A DNA stretch of 64,000 nt from Eikenella longinqua (lineage in GTDB: Bacteria > Pseudomonadota > Gammaproteobacteria > Burkholderiales > Neisseriaceae), in contig NZ_LXSL01000014.1 of NCBI RefSeq assembly GCF_001648355.1, forward strand, positions 1-64,000, read 5' to 3'. Below, one piece after another: positions 16,614 through 25,218 of the stretch. The translations under genes and the position numbers were made by a program. Position 1 is the first letter of the stretch; the number at the start of each line of letters is the position of its first letter. The notes beneath the pieces were generated by a model, which worked only from the letters and a program-made list of their open reading frames with translations, made no database searches and was not told where the DNA came from.

Positions 16614-18641
16614 TTATTTGCCGGATTTCAAAATGCGGCGGATGAAGATGAGCATGCCGCTGATGAAGAAAGCCAGGCCGAGGAATTCGCCTGCGGTGCC
16701 CCAGTTTTCGAGGTTCAGCGCCAAGGGGGCGTCGGAGCCGCCGTTGGTAACGGAGAGGGCGATAATCAGCGCCATCACCACGCCGATCAGGCTTTCGCCC
16801 ACAATCAAGCCGGCGGCAAACAATGTGCCCACGCGGTCGGCGTTTTTCACTTTTTCTTCATCGTGGCGGATGCGGTGCTTGATGATGGCGGCCATGATGG
16901 CGCCAATGGCAATCGGCATATTGATGGCGGGCGGCAGGTAGATACCCATGCCCACGGCCAGGGTGGGCAGCATCAGCTTGGAGCCGCTGCGTTTGAGCAC
17001 TTCGTTTAGGATGATGAGCACCACGCCGATGCCGATGCCGGTGAGGATGTAGCCCCATTGCAGCGAGTGGGAGAAAATGGCTTTGGCGATGGTGGTCATC
17101 AATGTGGCCTGCGGGGCCGCCAGGGCTTGGCTCGGGTCCATATCCGGGCGGGGCATGGCGCCGGTGAAGCCGTAGGCGGCGTAGAGCAGCTCGAGCACGG
17201 AAGACACCACGAATGCGCCCACCACGCAGCCGATAATCAGCGCCACTTCTTGACGCCACGGGGTGGCTTTAATCAGGTAGCCGGTTTTCAGGTCTTGCAG
17301 GTTGTCGTTGGAGATGGAAGCCACGGCCACCACGGCGGAGCCGCAGAACAGGGTGAGTGCCACCAGGAAGTTGCGGTTGCCTTCGTCGGCAAACAGGTTG
17401 GTGGCGCTGCCGATGCCCAGCAATACCAGCGAAATGGCCACCACAGAAATGATGCCGATGCCGGAAATCGGGCTGGAGGAAGAGCCAACCAAGCCAGCCA
17501 TATAGCCGCAGGCGGCGGCTACCAGGAAGCCGATTACGAAAGCCAGCAGTGTACAGGCAAACACCAGCAGCCAAGCCGTGCCGGTGGGCAGGTTGGCGGC
17601 TTCAACGAAGTGGTAGAAAGAGAAGCCCAACAGCAGCAGCATGCCCAGCGCGTAGGCAATCATGGCTTTGGGCGACAAGTCTTGCTCCACGCGTTCGAGG
17701 GAGGCCTGTTCGCCACCTTTGATGGCGCGGAACGACATTTTCATGCCTTCGAGGGTGGGTTTGAGCAGGGTAATCAGTGTCCAGATGGCGGCAATACCGA
17801 TGGTGCCCGCGCCGATGAAGCGCACTTTTTCTTTCCACAGCTGCATGGCGAAGCCCACCATTTCCATATCGGCCGGCTGCGGATTGGTGGCGGAGAAATA
17901 GGGAATGGCGATGCCCCAGGCAATCACAATGCCCACCAGCATGGCAATACCGCTGGCCAGACCCACCAAATAGCCCGCGCCCAAAAGCGCCAGCGAGAAG
18001 CCCATCGGGATTTGGAAGATGGAGGCGCCGGCTTTAAACCAATAGCTCGCGCTGTCGGCCATCACGCGCAGGCCGTTGCTGGCAAAGCTGAAAATGCCGG
18101 AAATCACGCCGCCGGTAACGATTTCGCCGATGCCGCTGTCGCCTTTTTGGCCGGATTCGGCATTTTCTTCGCCCACCACGCCGTCGCCGCTGCCCACTTT
18201 CAAAATTTCAGCCGCAGCCACGCCTTCGGGATAAGGCAGATCGCTTTTCACCACCATGGCATAACGCAGCGGGATGGTGAAAATCACGCCGAGGATGCCG
18301 CCGGCCATACACAGAAGCGTGGTTTGCCAGAACGGGAAGCCGCTCCAGTAGCCGCTCATCAAGAGACCGGGCAGGATGAAGATTACGGAAGACAAGGTGC
18401 CGGCGGCGGAAGCCTGCGTTTGCACCATATTGTTTTCCAAAATATTGCTACCTTTGGCGAATTTCAAAATCGCCATGGAAATCACGGCAGCAGGGATAGA
18501 TGAAGCAAAAGTGAGGCCGACCTTCAGCCCCAAATAAATATTGGAAGCGGTGAACACCACGGTGATCAACGCGCCCAATATCATGCCGCGCAGGGTGAGC
18601 TCCCTGTAGTTGGCATACGGGTCGTGAGCGGATAGAGACAT
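16614..18641 (-). CDS. OPT-family oligopeptide transporter
   Basis: A 675-residue membrane protein with about 14-16 hydrophobic segments. The start (ELTLRGMILGALITVVFTAS, NIYLGLKVGLTFASSIPAAV) is the hallmark of the OPT family. NNMVQTQASAAGTLSS, SDLPYPEGVAAAEIL and GYMAGLVGSSSSPISGIGI are further conserved blocks. OPT proteins take up small peptides or metal chelates by proton symport; in bacteria the peptide branch (TIGR00733-like) is usual, which fits here. AAAGG stands 8 bases before the ATG. A long AT-rich leader upstream (18642-18900) suggests its own control region. Confidence 0.93.
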   Translation of the reverse strand: MSLSAHDPYANYRELTLRGMILGALITVVFTASNIYLGLKVGLTFASSIPAAVISMAILKFAKGSNILENNMVQTQASAAGTLSSVIFILPGLLMSGYWSGFPFWQTTLLCMAGGILGVIFTIPLRYAMVVKSDLPYPEGVAAAEILKVGSGDGVVGEENAESGQKGDSGIGEIVTGGVISGIFSFASNGLRVMADSASYWFKAGASIFQIPMGFSLALLGAGYLVGLASGIAMLVGIVIAWGIAIPYFSATNPQPADMEMVGFAMQLWKEKVRFIGAGTIGIAAIWTLITLLKPTLEGMKMSFRAIKGGEQASLERVEQDLSPKAMIAYALGMLLLLGFSFYHFVEAANLPTGTAWLLVFACTLLAFVIGFLVAAACGYMAGLVGSSSSPISGIGIISVVAISLVLLGIGSATNLFADEGNRNFLVALTLFCGSAVVAVASISNDNLQDLKTGYLIKATPWRQEVALIIGCVVGAFVVSSVLELLYAAYGFTGAMPRPDMDPSQALAAPQATLMTTIAKAIFSHSLQWGYILTGIGIGVVLIILNEVLKRSGSKLMLPTLAVGMGIYLPPAINMPIAIGAIMAAIIKHRIRHDEEKVKNADRVGTLFAAGLIVGESLIGVVMALIIALSVTNGGSDAPLALNLENWGTAGEFLGLAFFISGMLIFIRRILKSGK

Positions 18642-19026
18642 TTTCTTTACCTTTGGTTGAAACGAGGTTGCATTTTTTTTCGATATTCCGATTGTGTCAA
18701 TAGGAAATTAGCAAATGTAAATTATTCTTTACAATTTACCGAAAAGAAGCAGAAAAGTAATAATGCATGATTATCCGGTCTGTTTTGTGTTTGAATTTTA
18801 TTTATTAAAAATATCAGAAAAATATTGCAGATAAGGAGATCGTTAATCAGGAAATGCTTGTCTTGGCTGATTTCAAAATTAACATAAACTTACTTTTTGA
18901 TAGGGGAATGTATGGAACGGAAAGGGGAAGGCAAACGGAAAATCCTGAGCAGAAAAGGCGGCAAATCTTGGCAAATCATGCCACACGCCGCTGCTTGGTA
19001 TTGCAGTGAATGGAACCCGCGATAAA
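18642..19026. other. Intergenic region upstream of the OPT gene
   Basis: About 385 bases, AT-rich from 18660 to 18900. It must hold the OPT promoter, but I cannot single one out: several TA-rich -10-like stretches exist without a good partner. No reading frame above 25 codons with a ribosome site and no RNA gene was seen. Confidence 0.5.
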
Positions 19027-19078
19027 AGGCTACCTGAAAAATACCGGCTTCCGAGCGGAAGGGTTTTTCAGGTAGCCT
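19027..19078 (-). terminator. Uptake-sequence pair, terminator for tkt
   Basis: AGGCTACCTGAAAAA and TTTTTCAGGTAGCCT surround a further stem in the loop (CCGGCTTCCGAGCGG). It lies 17 bases past the tkt stop codon. Confidence 0.75.
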
Positions 19079-19094
19079 ATTTGGCGTTTGGTGC

Positions 19095-21077
19095 TTACAA
19101 CACCGATTTCACCGTATCGACCACATTCTCCACGGTGAAGCCGAATTCTTTAAACAACAGCTCGGCCGGGGCGGATTCGCCGAAGCGGTTGATGCCGACC
19201 ACCGCGCCGTTCAGACCGACGTATTTATACCAGCCGTCGGCGTGCCCGGCTTCCACGGCCACTCGCGGCAGGCCTTCGGGCAGGACTGCGGCTCGGTAGG
19301 CGGCGTCTTGGCGGTCGAACACGTTGGTGCACGGCATGGAAACCACACGCACGGCGATGCCTTGTTCCGCCAAAGCGGATTGCGCATTCAGTGCCAATTC
19401 CACTTCCGAGCCGGTGGCGATGATGACCGCTTTTGCTTCGCCTTCAGCTTCGCGCAGCACATAGCCGCCGCGTTGGATATCGGCAAGCTGTTGTTCGCTG
19501 CGCGCTTGGAATTTCAGGTTTTGGCGGCTGAAAATCAGGCATGAGGGATGATCTTTGGCTTGGATGGCTTCCGACCACGCCACCAGCGATTCGGCGGTGT
19601 CGCAGGGGCGCCATACGTCCATGTTCGGAATCAGGCGCAGGGTGGCGGTTTGCTCGACGGGCTGGTGGGTCGGACCGTCTTCGCCGAGGCCGATGGAATC
19701 GTGGGTGAACACGAATACGGGGTTGATTTTCATCAGCGCGGCCATGCGCAGGGCGTTGCGTTCGTATTCGCTGAACATGAGGAAGGTGGCGCCGAAGGGC
19801 TTCACGCCGCCATGCAGCGCCATGCCGTTCATGATGGCGCCCATGCCGAATTCGCGCACGCCATAGTGGATGTAGTTGCCGCCATGCTCGCGCGTTACGG
19901 ATACGCTGCCCGGCCAGTCGGTGAGGTTGGACGGGGTGAGGTCGGCGGAGCCGCCCACCAGCTCGGGCAGCGCTTTGGCCAGGATGGCGATGCTGTTTTG
20001 GCTGGCTTTGCGCGTGGCGACGGTTTCGGCTTTGGCGCACACTTCCTGCAAGGCTGCTTGAATATAGGCGCTGAAGTTTTCAGGTAGCCTGCCTTCCATG
20101 CGGCGCACGAATTCTGCGGCTTCGGCAGGATATTGGGCTTGGTATCGGGCGAAGAGTTCGTTCCATTCGGCTTCGAGTTTGGCGCCTTTGGCTTTGGCGT
20201 CCCAGACGGCGTAGATTCCCTGCGGGATTTCAAACGCGGGGTGCGCCCAGCCCAAGTGTTTGCGCGTGGCTTCGATTTCGTCCGCACCCAGGGGCGCGCC
20301 GTGGGTTTTGTGGCTGCCTTCTTTGTTGGCGCTGCCTTTGCCGATAAGGGTTTTGCAGCAGATGAGGGAAGGTTTGCCGGTTTCGGCGCGGGCGGCTTCG
20401 ATGGCTGCCTGGATGGCGGCGGTATCGTGGCCGTTTACATTGGGGATAACGTGCCAGCCGTAGCTTTCAAAGCGTTGCGGGATGTTTTCGGTAAACCAGC
20501 CGTCCACTTTGCCGTCGATGGAGATGTTGTTGTCGTCGTATAACACAATTAGCTTGCCCAAGCCCAAGGTGCCGGCGAGCGAGCAGGCTTCGTGCGACAC
20601 GCCTTCCATCATGCAGCCGTCGCCCATGAAGACGTAGGTGTGGTGATCGACGATGTTCAGGCCGTCTTTGTTGAACTCGGCGGCGAGGATTTTTTCCGCC
20701 AATGCCATACCCACGGCGTTGGCGATGCCTTGGCCGAGCGGGCCGGTGGTGGTTTCCACGCCGTCGGTGTAGCCGTATTCGGGGTGGCCGGGGGTTTTGC
20801 TGTGGAGCTGGCGGAAGTGTTTCAGGTCGTCGATGGAAACATTGTAGCCGGTGAGGTGCAGCAGGCTGTAAAGAATCATCGAGGCGTGGCCGTTGGAGAG
20901 GACGAAGCGGTCGCGGTTGTGGAATTGGGGATTGGCGGGGTTGTGGCGCAGGAATTTGGTCCACAATACTTCGGCCATTTCCGCCATGCCCATCGGGGCG
21001 CCGGGGTGGCCGGAATTGGCTTTTTGGATGGCATCAACGGAGAGGAAGCGGATGGCGTTGGCAAGCGGGGAAGGCAT
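19095..21077 (-). CDS. tkt: Transketolase
   Basis: A 660-residue thiamine-diphosphate enzyme that moves two-carbon units between sugar phosphates in the non-oxidative pentose phosphate pathway. The N terminus (NAIRFLSVDAIQKANSGHPG) and the cofactor motif GDGCMMEGVSHEA...NNIS near residues 152-185 are diagnostic. Later motifs include HGGVKPFGATFLMFSEY, the flavin-like TPP ring pocket around residue 400, and HDSIGLGEDGPTHQPVEQ. Length is normal. An in-frame uptake sequence encodes RLPEN at about residue 330, a surface loop. The downstream terminator is also made of uptake sequences. Confidence 0.98.
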   Translation of the reverse strand: MPSPLANAIRFLSVDAIQKANSGHPGAPMGMAEMAEVLWTKFLRHNPANPQFHNRDRFVLSNGHASMILYSLLHLTGYNVSIDDLKHFRQLHSKTPGHPEYGYTDGVETTTGPLGQGIANAVGMALAEKILAAEFNKDGLNIVDHHTYVFMGDGCMMEGVSHEACSLAGTLGLGKLIVLYDDNNISIDGKVDGWFTENIPQRFESYGWHVIPNVNGHDTAAIQAAIEAARAETGKPSLICCKTLIGKGSANKEGSHKTHGAPLGADEIEATRKHLGWAHPAFEIPQGIYAVWDAKAKGAKLEAEWNELFARYQAQYPAEAAEFVRRMEGRLPENFSAYIQAALQEVCAKAETVATRKASQNSIAILAKALPELVGGSADLTPSNLTDWPGSVSVTREHGGNYIHYGVREFGMGAIMNGMALHGGVKPFGATFLMFSEYERNALRMAALMKINPVFVFTHDSIGLGEDGPTHQPVEQTATLRLIPNMDVWRPCDTAESLVAWSEAIQAKDHPSCLIFSRQNLKFQARSEQQLADIQRGGYVLREAEGEAKAVIIATGSEVELALNAQSALAEQGIAVRVVSMPCTNVFDRQDAAYRAAVLPEGLPRVAVEAGHADGWYKYVGLNGAVVGINRFGESAPAELLFKEFGFTVENVVDTVKSVL

Positions 21078-21137
21078 GGTGTGGTTCCTAAGTGGTTGGT
21101 TTGGAAAAGAGTGAGGCTACCTGAAAAATATGGCGGG

Positions 21138-21539
21138 CTACTCGCCGCCCAGCAGACGGTAGTTTTCGTAAACGGATTCAATCAGCGGGGCGAAATCATC
21201 GGCGGCAAAGTGGGAGTGGCCGATGCCGATAAGCTGGCTTAAAGGATCATCCATATCCACGGCTTCGGCATCTTCGACGGTAACGAAATCCTGCCGCGCC
21301 CGCGCTATCATGCCCTGCACATATTTCGCGCCTGCGCCGAGGCCGGTGAATTTGCCCGCCACATAGGCGTCGATGTCGTCGGCATCCATAAAGCACACCA
21401 GGCGGCCGAAGCCGAAGCAGTAGCCGTAGAAGGTGAAGCCCATCACTTGAAACAGCAGTTCGTTTTGCACATTCCAGCGCGGGTCGGCGGTGAGGGTGGA
21501 GAAAAGGCGGTTTGCTTTATCGTAGAAGGCTGCCTGCAT
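21138..21539 (-). CDS. Conserved hypothetical protein next to tkt
   Basis: A 133-residue soluble protein starting MQAAFYDKANRLFSTLTADP. The start at 21539 is chosen over one 12 codons upstream because GGAA precedes it. The sequence mixes hydrophobic, glycine-rich and acidic parts (GFTFYGYCFGFGRLVCFMDA, ARARQDFVTVEDAEAVDMDD) and has no signal peptide or recognisable catalytic motif. It lies between tmk and tkt on the same strand, 60 bases upstream of the tkt start, so it is probably transcribed into tkt. I do not recognise the family. Confidence 0.75.
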   Translation of the reverse strand: MQAAFYDKANRLFSTLTADPRWNVQNELLFQVMGFTFYGYCFGFGRLVCFMDADDIDAYVAGKFTGLGAGAKYVQGMIARARQDFVTVEDAEAVDMDDPLSQLIGIGHSHFAADDFAPLIESVYENYRLLGGE

Positions 21540-21631
21540 GGTGTTTCCGAGGGTGTTGGTTGGCGAATGCCGCAAAACGGCGCAAATTATCGCACTTTTG
21601 GGCGGCGGTGTTCAAATCATCGGGCAAGCCG

Positions 21632-22249
21632 CTAGGCGAACAATTTTTCCAGCGCGGCTTCGATGTCGCGGCGCACGAGGGCTTTGTCGCGGTTGCTGTT
21701 GATGAGGGCGTAGCGTTCGGGCGCGGCAGCGGCGCGGGCGAGGTAGCTTTGGCGCACGCGGGTGAAGAAGTCGGCTTCTTCCTGCTCGAAGCGGTCTTTG
21801 TTGCGGCTGCGCTCGATGCGTTCGAGGGAAACTTCGAGCGGCACGTCGAGCAGGATGGTGAGCTGGGGGCGCAGGCTGCCCTGCACCCATTGTTCGAGTG
21901 CGGCAATATCGGCTTCGGGCAGGCCGCGGCCGCCGCCTTGGTAGGCGAAGGTGGCGTCGGTGAAGCGGTCGGACACAACGGATACGCCGCGCTCCAGTGC
22001 GGGCAGGATGACGCTTTCGATGTGTTGGGCGCGGGCGGCAAACATGAGCAGGGTTTCGGCGCGCAGGCCGGCTTGGGTGTGGGGGTTGAGCAGCAGGCGG
22101 CGCAGGGCTTCGCCCAAGGGCGTGCCGCCTGGCTCGCGGGTGAACAAGACGGGGCGGCCTTGCGCGGCAAACCATTCGCGGATGACGGCGAGCTGGGTGG
22201 TTTTGCCGGCGCCGTCGATGCCGTCGAGGGTGATGAAGTGGGCGGTCAT
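21632..22249 (-). CDS. tmk: Thymidylate kinase
   Basis: A 205-residue enzyme that phosphorylates dTMP to dTDP. The P-loop ITLDGIDGAGKTTQLA (residues 6-21) is followed by TREPGGTPLGEALR, with the dTMP-binding Arg-Glu. DRFTDATFAYQGGGRGL near 95 and LDVPLEVSLERI near 135 complete the fold. The start at 22249 follows GGAG and matches the family N terminus; a longer frame upstream runs through uptake sequences and is not coding. In many bacteria tmk follows mltG directly; here yciB and a DKNYY gene lie between them. Confidence 0.96.
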   Translation of the reverse strand: MTAHFITLDGIDGAGKTTQLAVIREWFAAQGRPVLFTREPGGTPLGEALRRLLLNPHTQAGLRAETLLMFAARAQHIESVILPALERGVSVVSDRFTDATFAYQGGGRGLPEADIAALEQWVQGSLRPQLTILLDVPLEVSLERIERSRNKDRFEQEEADFFTRVRQSYLARAAAAPERYALINSNRDKALVRRDIEAALEKLFA

Positions 22250-22395
22250 TTTTAACTCCGTTGAAGCGTTGCTTTTAGGTGGCCTGTTGCGGGGGGATGG
22301 GCTACCTGAAAAATGTGTGGGTGGGGTTTCAGGTAGCCTTTTGGCGGTTTGGGTGGTTTGTGTTGTTTTCAGGTGGCCTTGGTGCAGGGAGGAGG

Positions 22396-23286
22396 CTACC
22401 TGAAAACGTTTGGGGCGAGAATGGAGGCGAATGTATCCGCGCTTTCCCATGCTTCGGCTTCGGTCATGGCTTCGCCGTTGCAATAATATTGGTTTTTGTC
22501 TTTGCCGTAAGCCCAATCGTAACCTTGCGGGCGGGTAAGTTGCACTACTTGGAAGGTGTCGTGGTCGGCTGCTTTGAGGGGCTTGTTCTGGTAGTAAATG
22601 CGTTTGTCGTCTTTGGAGTAGTCGTGCGTGAGTTTTTGCCAGGTGGCGGGATTGGCTCCGGGCAGGATGCGTGCTTCGTGGAAAACGTGGCGCTCGTCTT
22701 TGGCAAAAATGCCGTCGTTCATGGATACGAAAGTGGCGGGGTCAGCTTTGGGTAGGATCTTTATCCTGCCGTCGAAGTTGTAGTATACCTGCCGGCTGTC
22801 TTTGGCATAGCCTGCGGGAACGGGCGTGAGCACGATTCTTTTGATGCCGTCGGTAAACTCCCTATGCCAGTCCCAGTTGTGGCTGAAATCGAACTTGGCG
22901 AGGCCTTGGTCGCACACTTCAAAGGTTTGGCCGTCGGCAAGCTCGAGGCGGCGGTTGGTTGCCCAAATGGCTTGGTAGTCGGTGGCGTAGCATTCGTTGA
23001 GCACGTGGAAGTGGTCGGGTTTGGCGCCTTTGAGTTTGCGCCACATGATGTAGCAGTGTTTGTCGTCTTGGGCGAAAAGGGAATTGAAATAGATGAAGGT
23101 TTCGGGGTTGGCTTTTTTGATGGGGCGGTAGCGGTAGAAGACTTGTTTGCCGTTGGTCCAGTAGCCGGCGATTTCTTGGGTGTCTGCGAGATAGAAGCGC
23201 GGGTCGGTGCCGATATCCCAATCCAAATCGTGGGGATTGATGTTGTGGCCGATAAAGGGCGGTTTTTGGGCGGCGGGTTTGGGCAT
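22396..23286 (-). CDS. DKNYY-repeat protein
   Basis: A 296-residue protein without a signal peptide. It is built from degenerate repeats of the DKNYY family type. Examples are QDDKHCYIMWRKLKGAKPDH, KDSRQVYYNFDGRIKILPKA, KDERHVFHEARILPGANPAT and KDDKRIYYQNKPLKAADHDT; the last is near residue 250. Each repeat reads as charged-turn, aromatic strand, then an Ala/Asp-Pro-x-Thr-Phe segment. The function of the family is unknown. The last two codons and the stop (TTC AGG TAG) come from an uptake sequence at 22393-22406, so the natural C terminus may have been changed by it. Confidence 0.8.
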   Translation of the reverse strand: MPKPAAQKPPFIGHNINPHDLDWDIGTDPRFYLADTQEIAGYWTNGKQVFYRYRPIKKANPETFIYFNSLFAQDDKHCYIMWRKLKGAKPDHFHVLNECYATDYQAIWATNRRLELADGQTFEVCDQGLAKFDFSHNWDWHREFTDGIKRIVLTPVPAGYAKDSRQVYYNFDGRIKILPKADPATFVSMNDGIFAKDERHVFHEARILPGANPATWQKLTHDYSKDDKRIYYQNKPLKAADHDTFQVVQLTRPQGYDWAYGKDKNQYYCNGEAMTEAEAWESADTFASILAPNVFR

Positions 23287-23384
23287 GAGCTTCTCTTGCG
23301 CGGAGGATGCTGCTTTGTTTGGTTTCGGCTAGGGCTACCTGAAAAATGTGTGGGTAGGTTTTCAGGTAGCCTTTGGCTGGATAG

Positions 23385-23421
23385 AGGCTACCTGAAAAAT
23401 ATGCGGGGTTTCAGGTAGCCT
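23385..23421 (-). terminator. Uptake-sequence pair after yciB
   Basis: AGGCTACCTGAAAAAT faces TTTCAGGTAGCCT across a short loop, 7 bases past the yciB stop codon. A second pair at 23332-23372 lies nearer the DKNYY gene start. Confidence 0.7.
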
Positions 23422-23428
23422 TTCGGTT

Positions 23429-24025
23429 TTAGGGTTTGCTTGGCTGCTCGGGGGGCTCGCTTTCGGTGGGAGCTTGGGCTTCGGTTTTCAGGTGTTTGCG
23501 CAAGACGATGCCTTGGGCGATGAGGAAGAACACCATGAGGATGAGCTGGCCGTAGCTTTTAAAGTGGATGAAGAGGTTTTTGGCTTGCTCGGAGGCGTCG
23601 TAGTGGTAGAGGCCAAACCAGTAGTGCAGGGCGGCGAGCAGGAGGAAGAAGGCGGCCCAGGCGAGGGTGAGGCGCTGCCAGCCGCGCGGGCTGAAATGGA
23701 AAATATCTTTGGCCACGGGCTGCATCAGGGGTTTGCCGATGAGGGCGCTCACGGCGAGGGCGAGGGCGAAGCTGAGGTTGATGATGGGGGTTTTCCAACG
23801 CAGGTAGAGGTCGTCGCGCAGGAGGATGGTGGCGCCGCAGAAGAGGATGGTGAGCAGGAGCACCACCCATTGCTGTTTGGTGAGCCGCCATTGCTGGCGG
23901 GCGAGGTGGATGCCGTACACGATGAGGGTGCTGGCCAATACGGCGGCGGCGCCGGCCAAGAGGCCGAATTTCTTGGAGGCGATGAAGAAGGCGATGAGGG
24001 GGATGAGGTCGAGCAGGGCGGTCAT
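23429..24025 (-). CDS. yciB: Inner membrane-spanning protein YciB (septation protein A family)
   Basis: A 198-residue protein with five or six membrane helices. The start (LLDLIPLIAFFIASKKFGL) and the block LRWKTPIINLSFALALAVSA, followed near residue 100 by LIGKPLMQ, are typical of YciB/IspA. In gamma-proteobacteria it interacts with cell-envelope and division proteins and is linked to membrane potential and envelope integrity. Here it begins one base after the mltG stop codon on the same strand, which fits an envelope role. The C-terminal 25 residues are a polar tail (KTEAQAPTESEPPEQPSKP). Confidence 0.9.
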   Translation of the reverse strand: MTALLDLIPLIAFFIASKKFGLLAGAAAVLASTLIVYGIHLARQQWRLTKQQWVVLLLTILFCGATILLRDDLYLRWKTPIINLSFALALAVSALIGKPLMQPVAKDIFHFSPRGWQRLTLAWAAFFLLLAALHYWFGLYHYDASEQAKNLFIHFKSYGQLILMVFFLIAQGIVLRKHLKTEAQAPTESEPPEQPSKP

Positions 24026-24026
24026 G

Positions 24027-25022
24027 TTACGGCCTTTTTAAGATGTAGCGGCGGACGTTGGCGTTGTGTTCGTCGAGGGTGTGGCTGAATTCGCTTTTGC
24101 CGGTGTCGTCCATGCGGGAAACGAAATAGAGGTAGGTGGCGTTGCTGGGGTGGGCGGCGGCTTGGAGGGCGGCTTCGCCGGGCAGGGCGATGGGGGTGGG
24201 GGGGAGGCCGTCGCGGGTGTAGGTGTTGTAGGGGGTGTCGCGCTGGAGGTCGGCGCGGCGGATACGGCCGCGGTAGGCGCTGCCCATGCCGTAGATGACG
24301 GTGGGGTCGGTTTGCAGGCGCATGCCTTGGTTGAGGCGGTTGACGAATACGGCGGCCACGTTGGCGCGGTCTTCTTCGTGGGCGGTTTCTTTTTCGATGA
24401 TGCTGGCCATGGTGAGCAGCTCGTAGGGGTTTTGATAGGGCAGGTTGGGGGCGCGGTCTGCCCAGGCGCTTTCGAGCTGGTTTTGCATGCGCTGGTAGGC
24501 GAGGCGGTAGATTTGCAAATCGCTGCTGTCGTAGTCGATTTCGTAGCTGTCGGGGAAGAAGCGGCCTTCGGGGTGCCGGCCTTGGGCGTCGGAGGCGACG
24601 GCGGCGAGGAGTTGTTGGTCGCTCCAGTTGGCGGTGTCGTGGCGGATGTCGGCGGTTTGGTTGATGCGGCGGCGCATTTGGGCAAAGCTCATGCCTTCGA
24701 TGATGCGCACGGTAACGGTGTCGGGGCGGCCGTTTTTGAGGTGGCGCAGGATTTGCCAGGAGGAGGCGCGGGGCTGGAGGCGGTAGTTGCCGGGCAGGAG
24801 CTGGTTGTGGGTGCCGGTGAGGTAGGCGGCGGCCACGAACACCCAGCGGCTGTAGATGGCGTCGTTGGCGGCGAGGGTGCGGCTCACGCTGGCGATGCCG
24901 CTGCCGCGCTCCACGCGCAGGCGTTGGCTGCCGGTGTCTTTGGGGGCGAAGAGCAGGCCGGCAAACAGGGCGATGGCGGCAAAAAGCAGGATGAGGGTGG
25001 AATAGAGGATTTTTTTCAACAT
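24027..25022 (-). CDS. mltG: Endolytic murein transglycosylase MltG
   Basis: A 331-residue inner-membrane-anchored enzyme that cuts nascent glycan strands and sets their length. One N-terminal helix (residues 5-25) is followed by a LysM-like region. The YceG catalytic domain includes GRHPEGRFFPDSYEI near 170 and ASIIEKETAHEEDRANVAAV, which carries the catalytic Glu near 220. FVNRLNQGMRLQTDPTVIYG and YNTYTRDGLPPTPIALPGEA follow. Length is normal. It is co-directional with yciB and more distantly tmk. Confidence 0.95.
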   Translation of the reverse strand: MLKKILYSTLILLFAAIALFAGLLFAPKDTGSQRLRVERGSGIASVSRTLAANDAIYSRWVFVAAAYLTGTHNQLLPGNYRLQPRASSWQILRHLKNGRPDTVTVRIIEGMSFAQMRRRINQTADIRHDTANWSDQQLLAAVASDAQGRHPEGRFFPDSYEIDYDSSDLQIYRLAYQRMQNQLESAWADRAPNLPYQNPYELLTMASIIEKETAHEEDRANVAAVFVNRLNQGMRLQTDPTVIYGMGSAYRGRIRRADLQRDTPYNTYTRDGLPPTPIALPGEAALQAAAHPSNATYLYFVSRMDDTGKSEFSHTLDEHNANVRRYILKRP

Positions 25023-25169
25023 GGTTCGGTGGTGGCCGATTAAAGGGCGGCAGTATAGCCCAGGGTGGGGCGGATGCGAAGCGGCGGGGCGGGTTTTGCT
25101 TGGGTTTGCGGTTTGGGGATTATCGTTTCCGCGTGGCAGCAGCCCGGCCTTGGCTGTGCCAGGGCATGG

Positions 25170-25210
25170 TTTTCAGGTAGCCTGCTGCGGGAAAGGGGCT
25201 ACCTGAAAAA
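25170..25210 (-). terminator. Uptake-sequence pair after the uracil-DNA glycosylase gene
   Basis: TTTTCAGGTAGCCT and GGCTACCTGAAAAA face each other across 15 bases, 9 bases past the stop codon of the last gene of the gdhB operon. Confidence 0.68.
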
Positions 25211-25218
25211 TAGGGGCT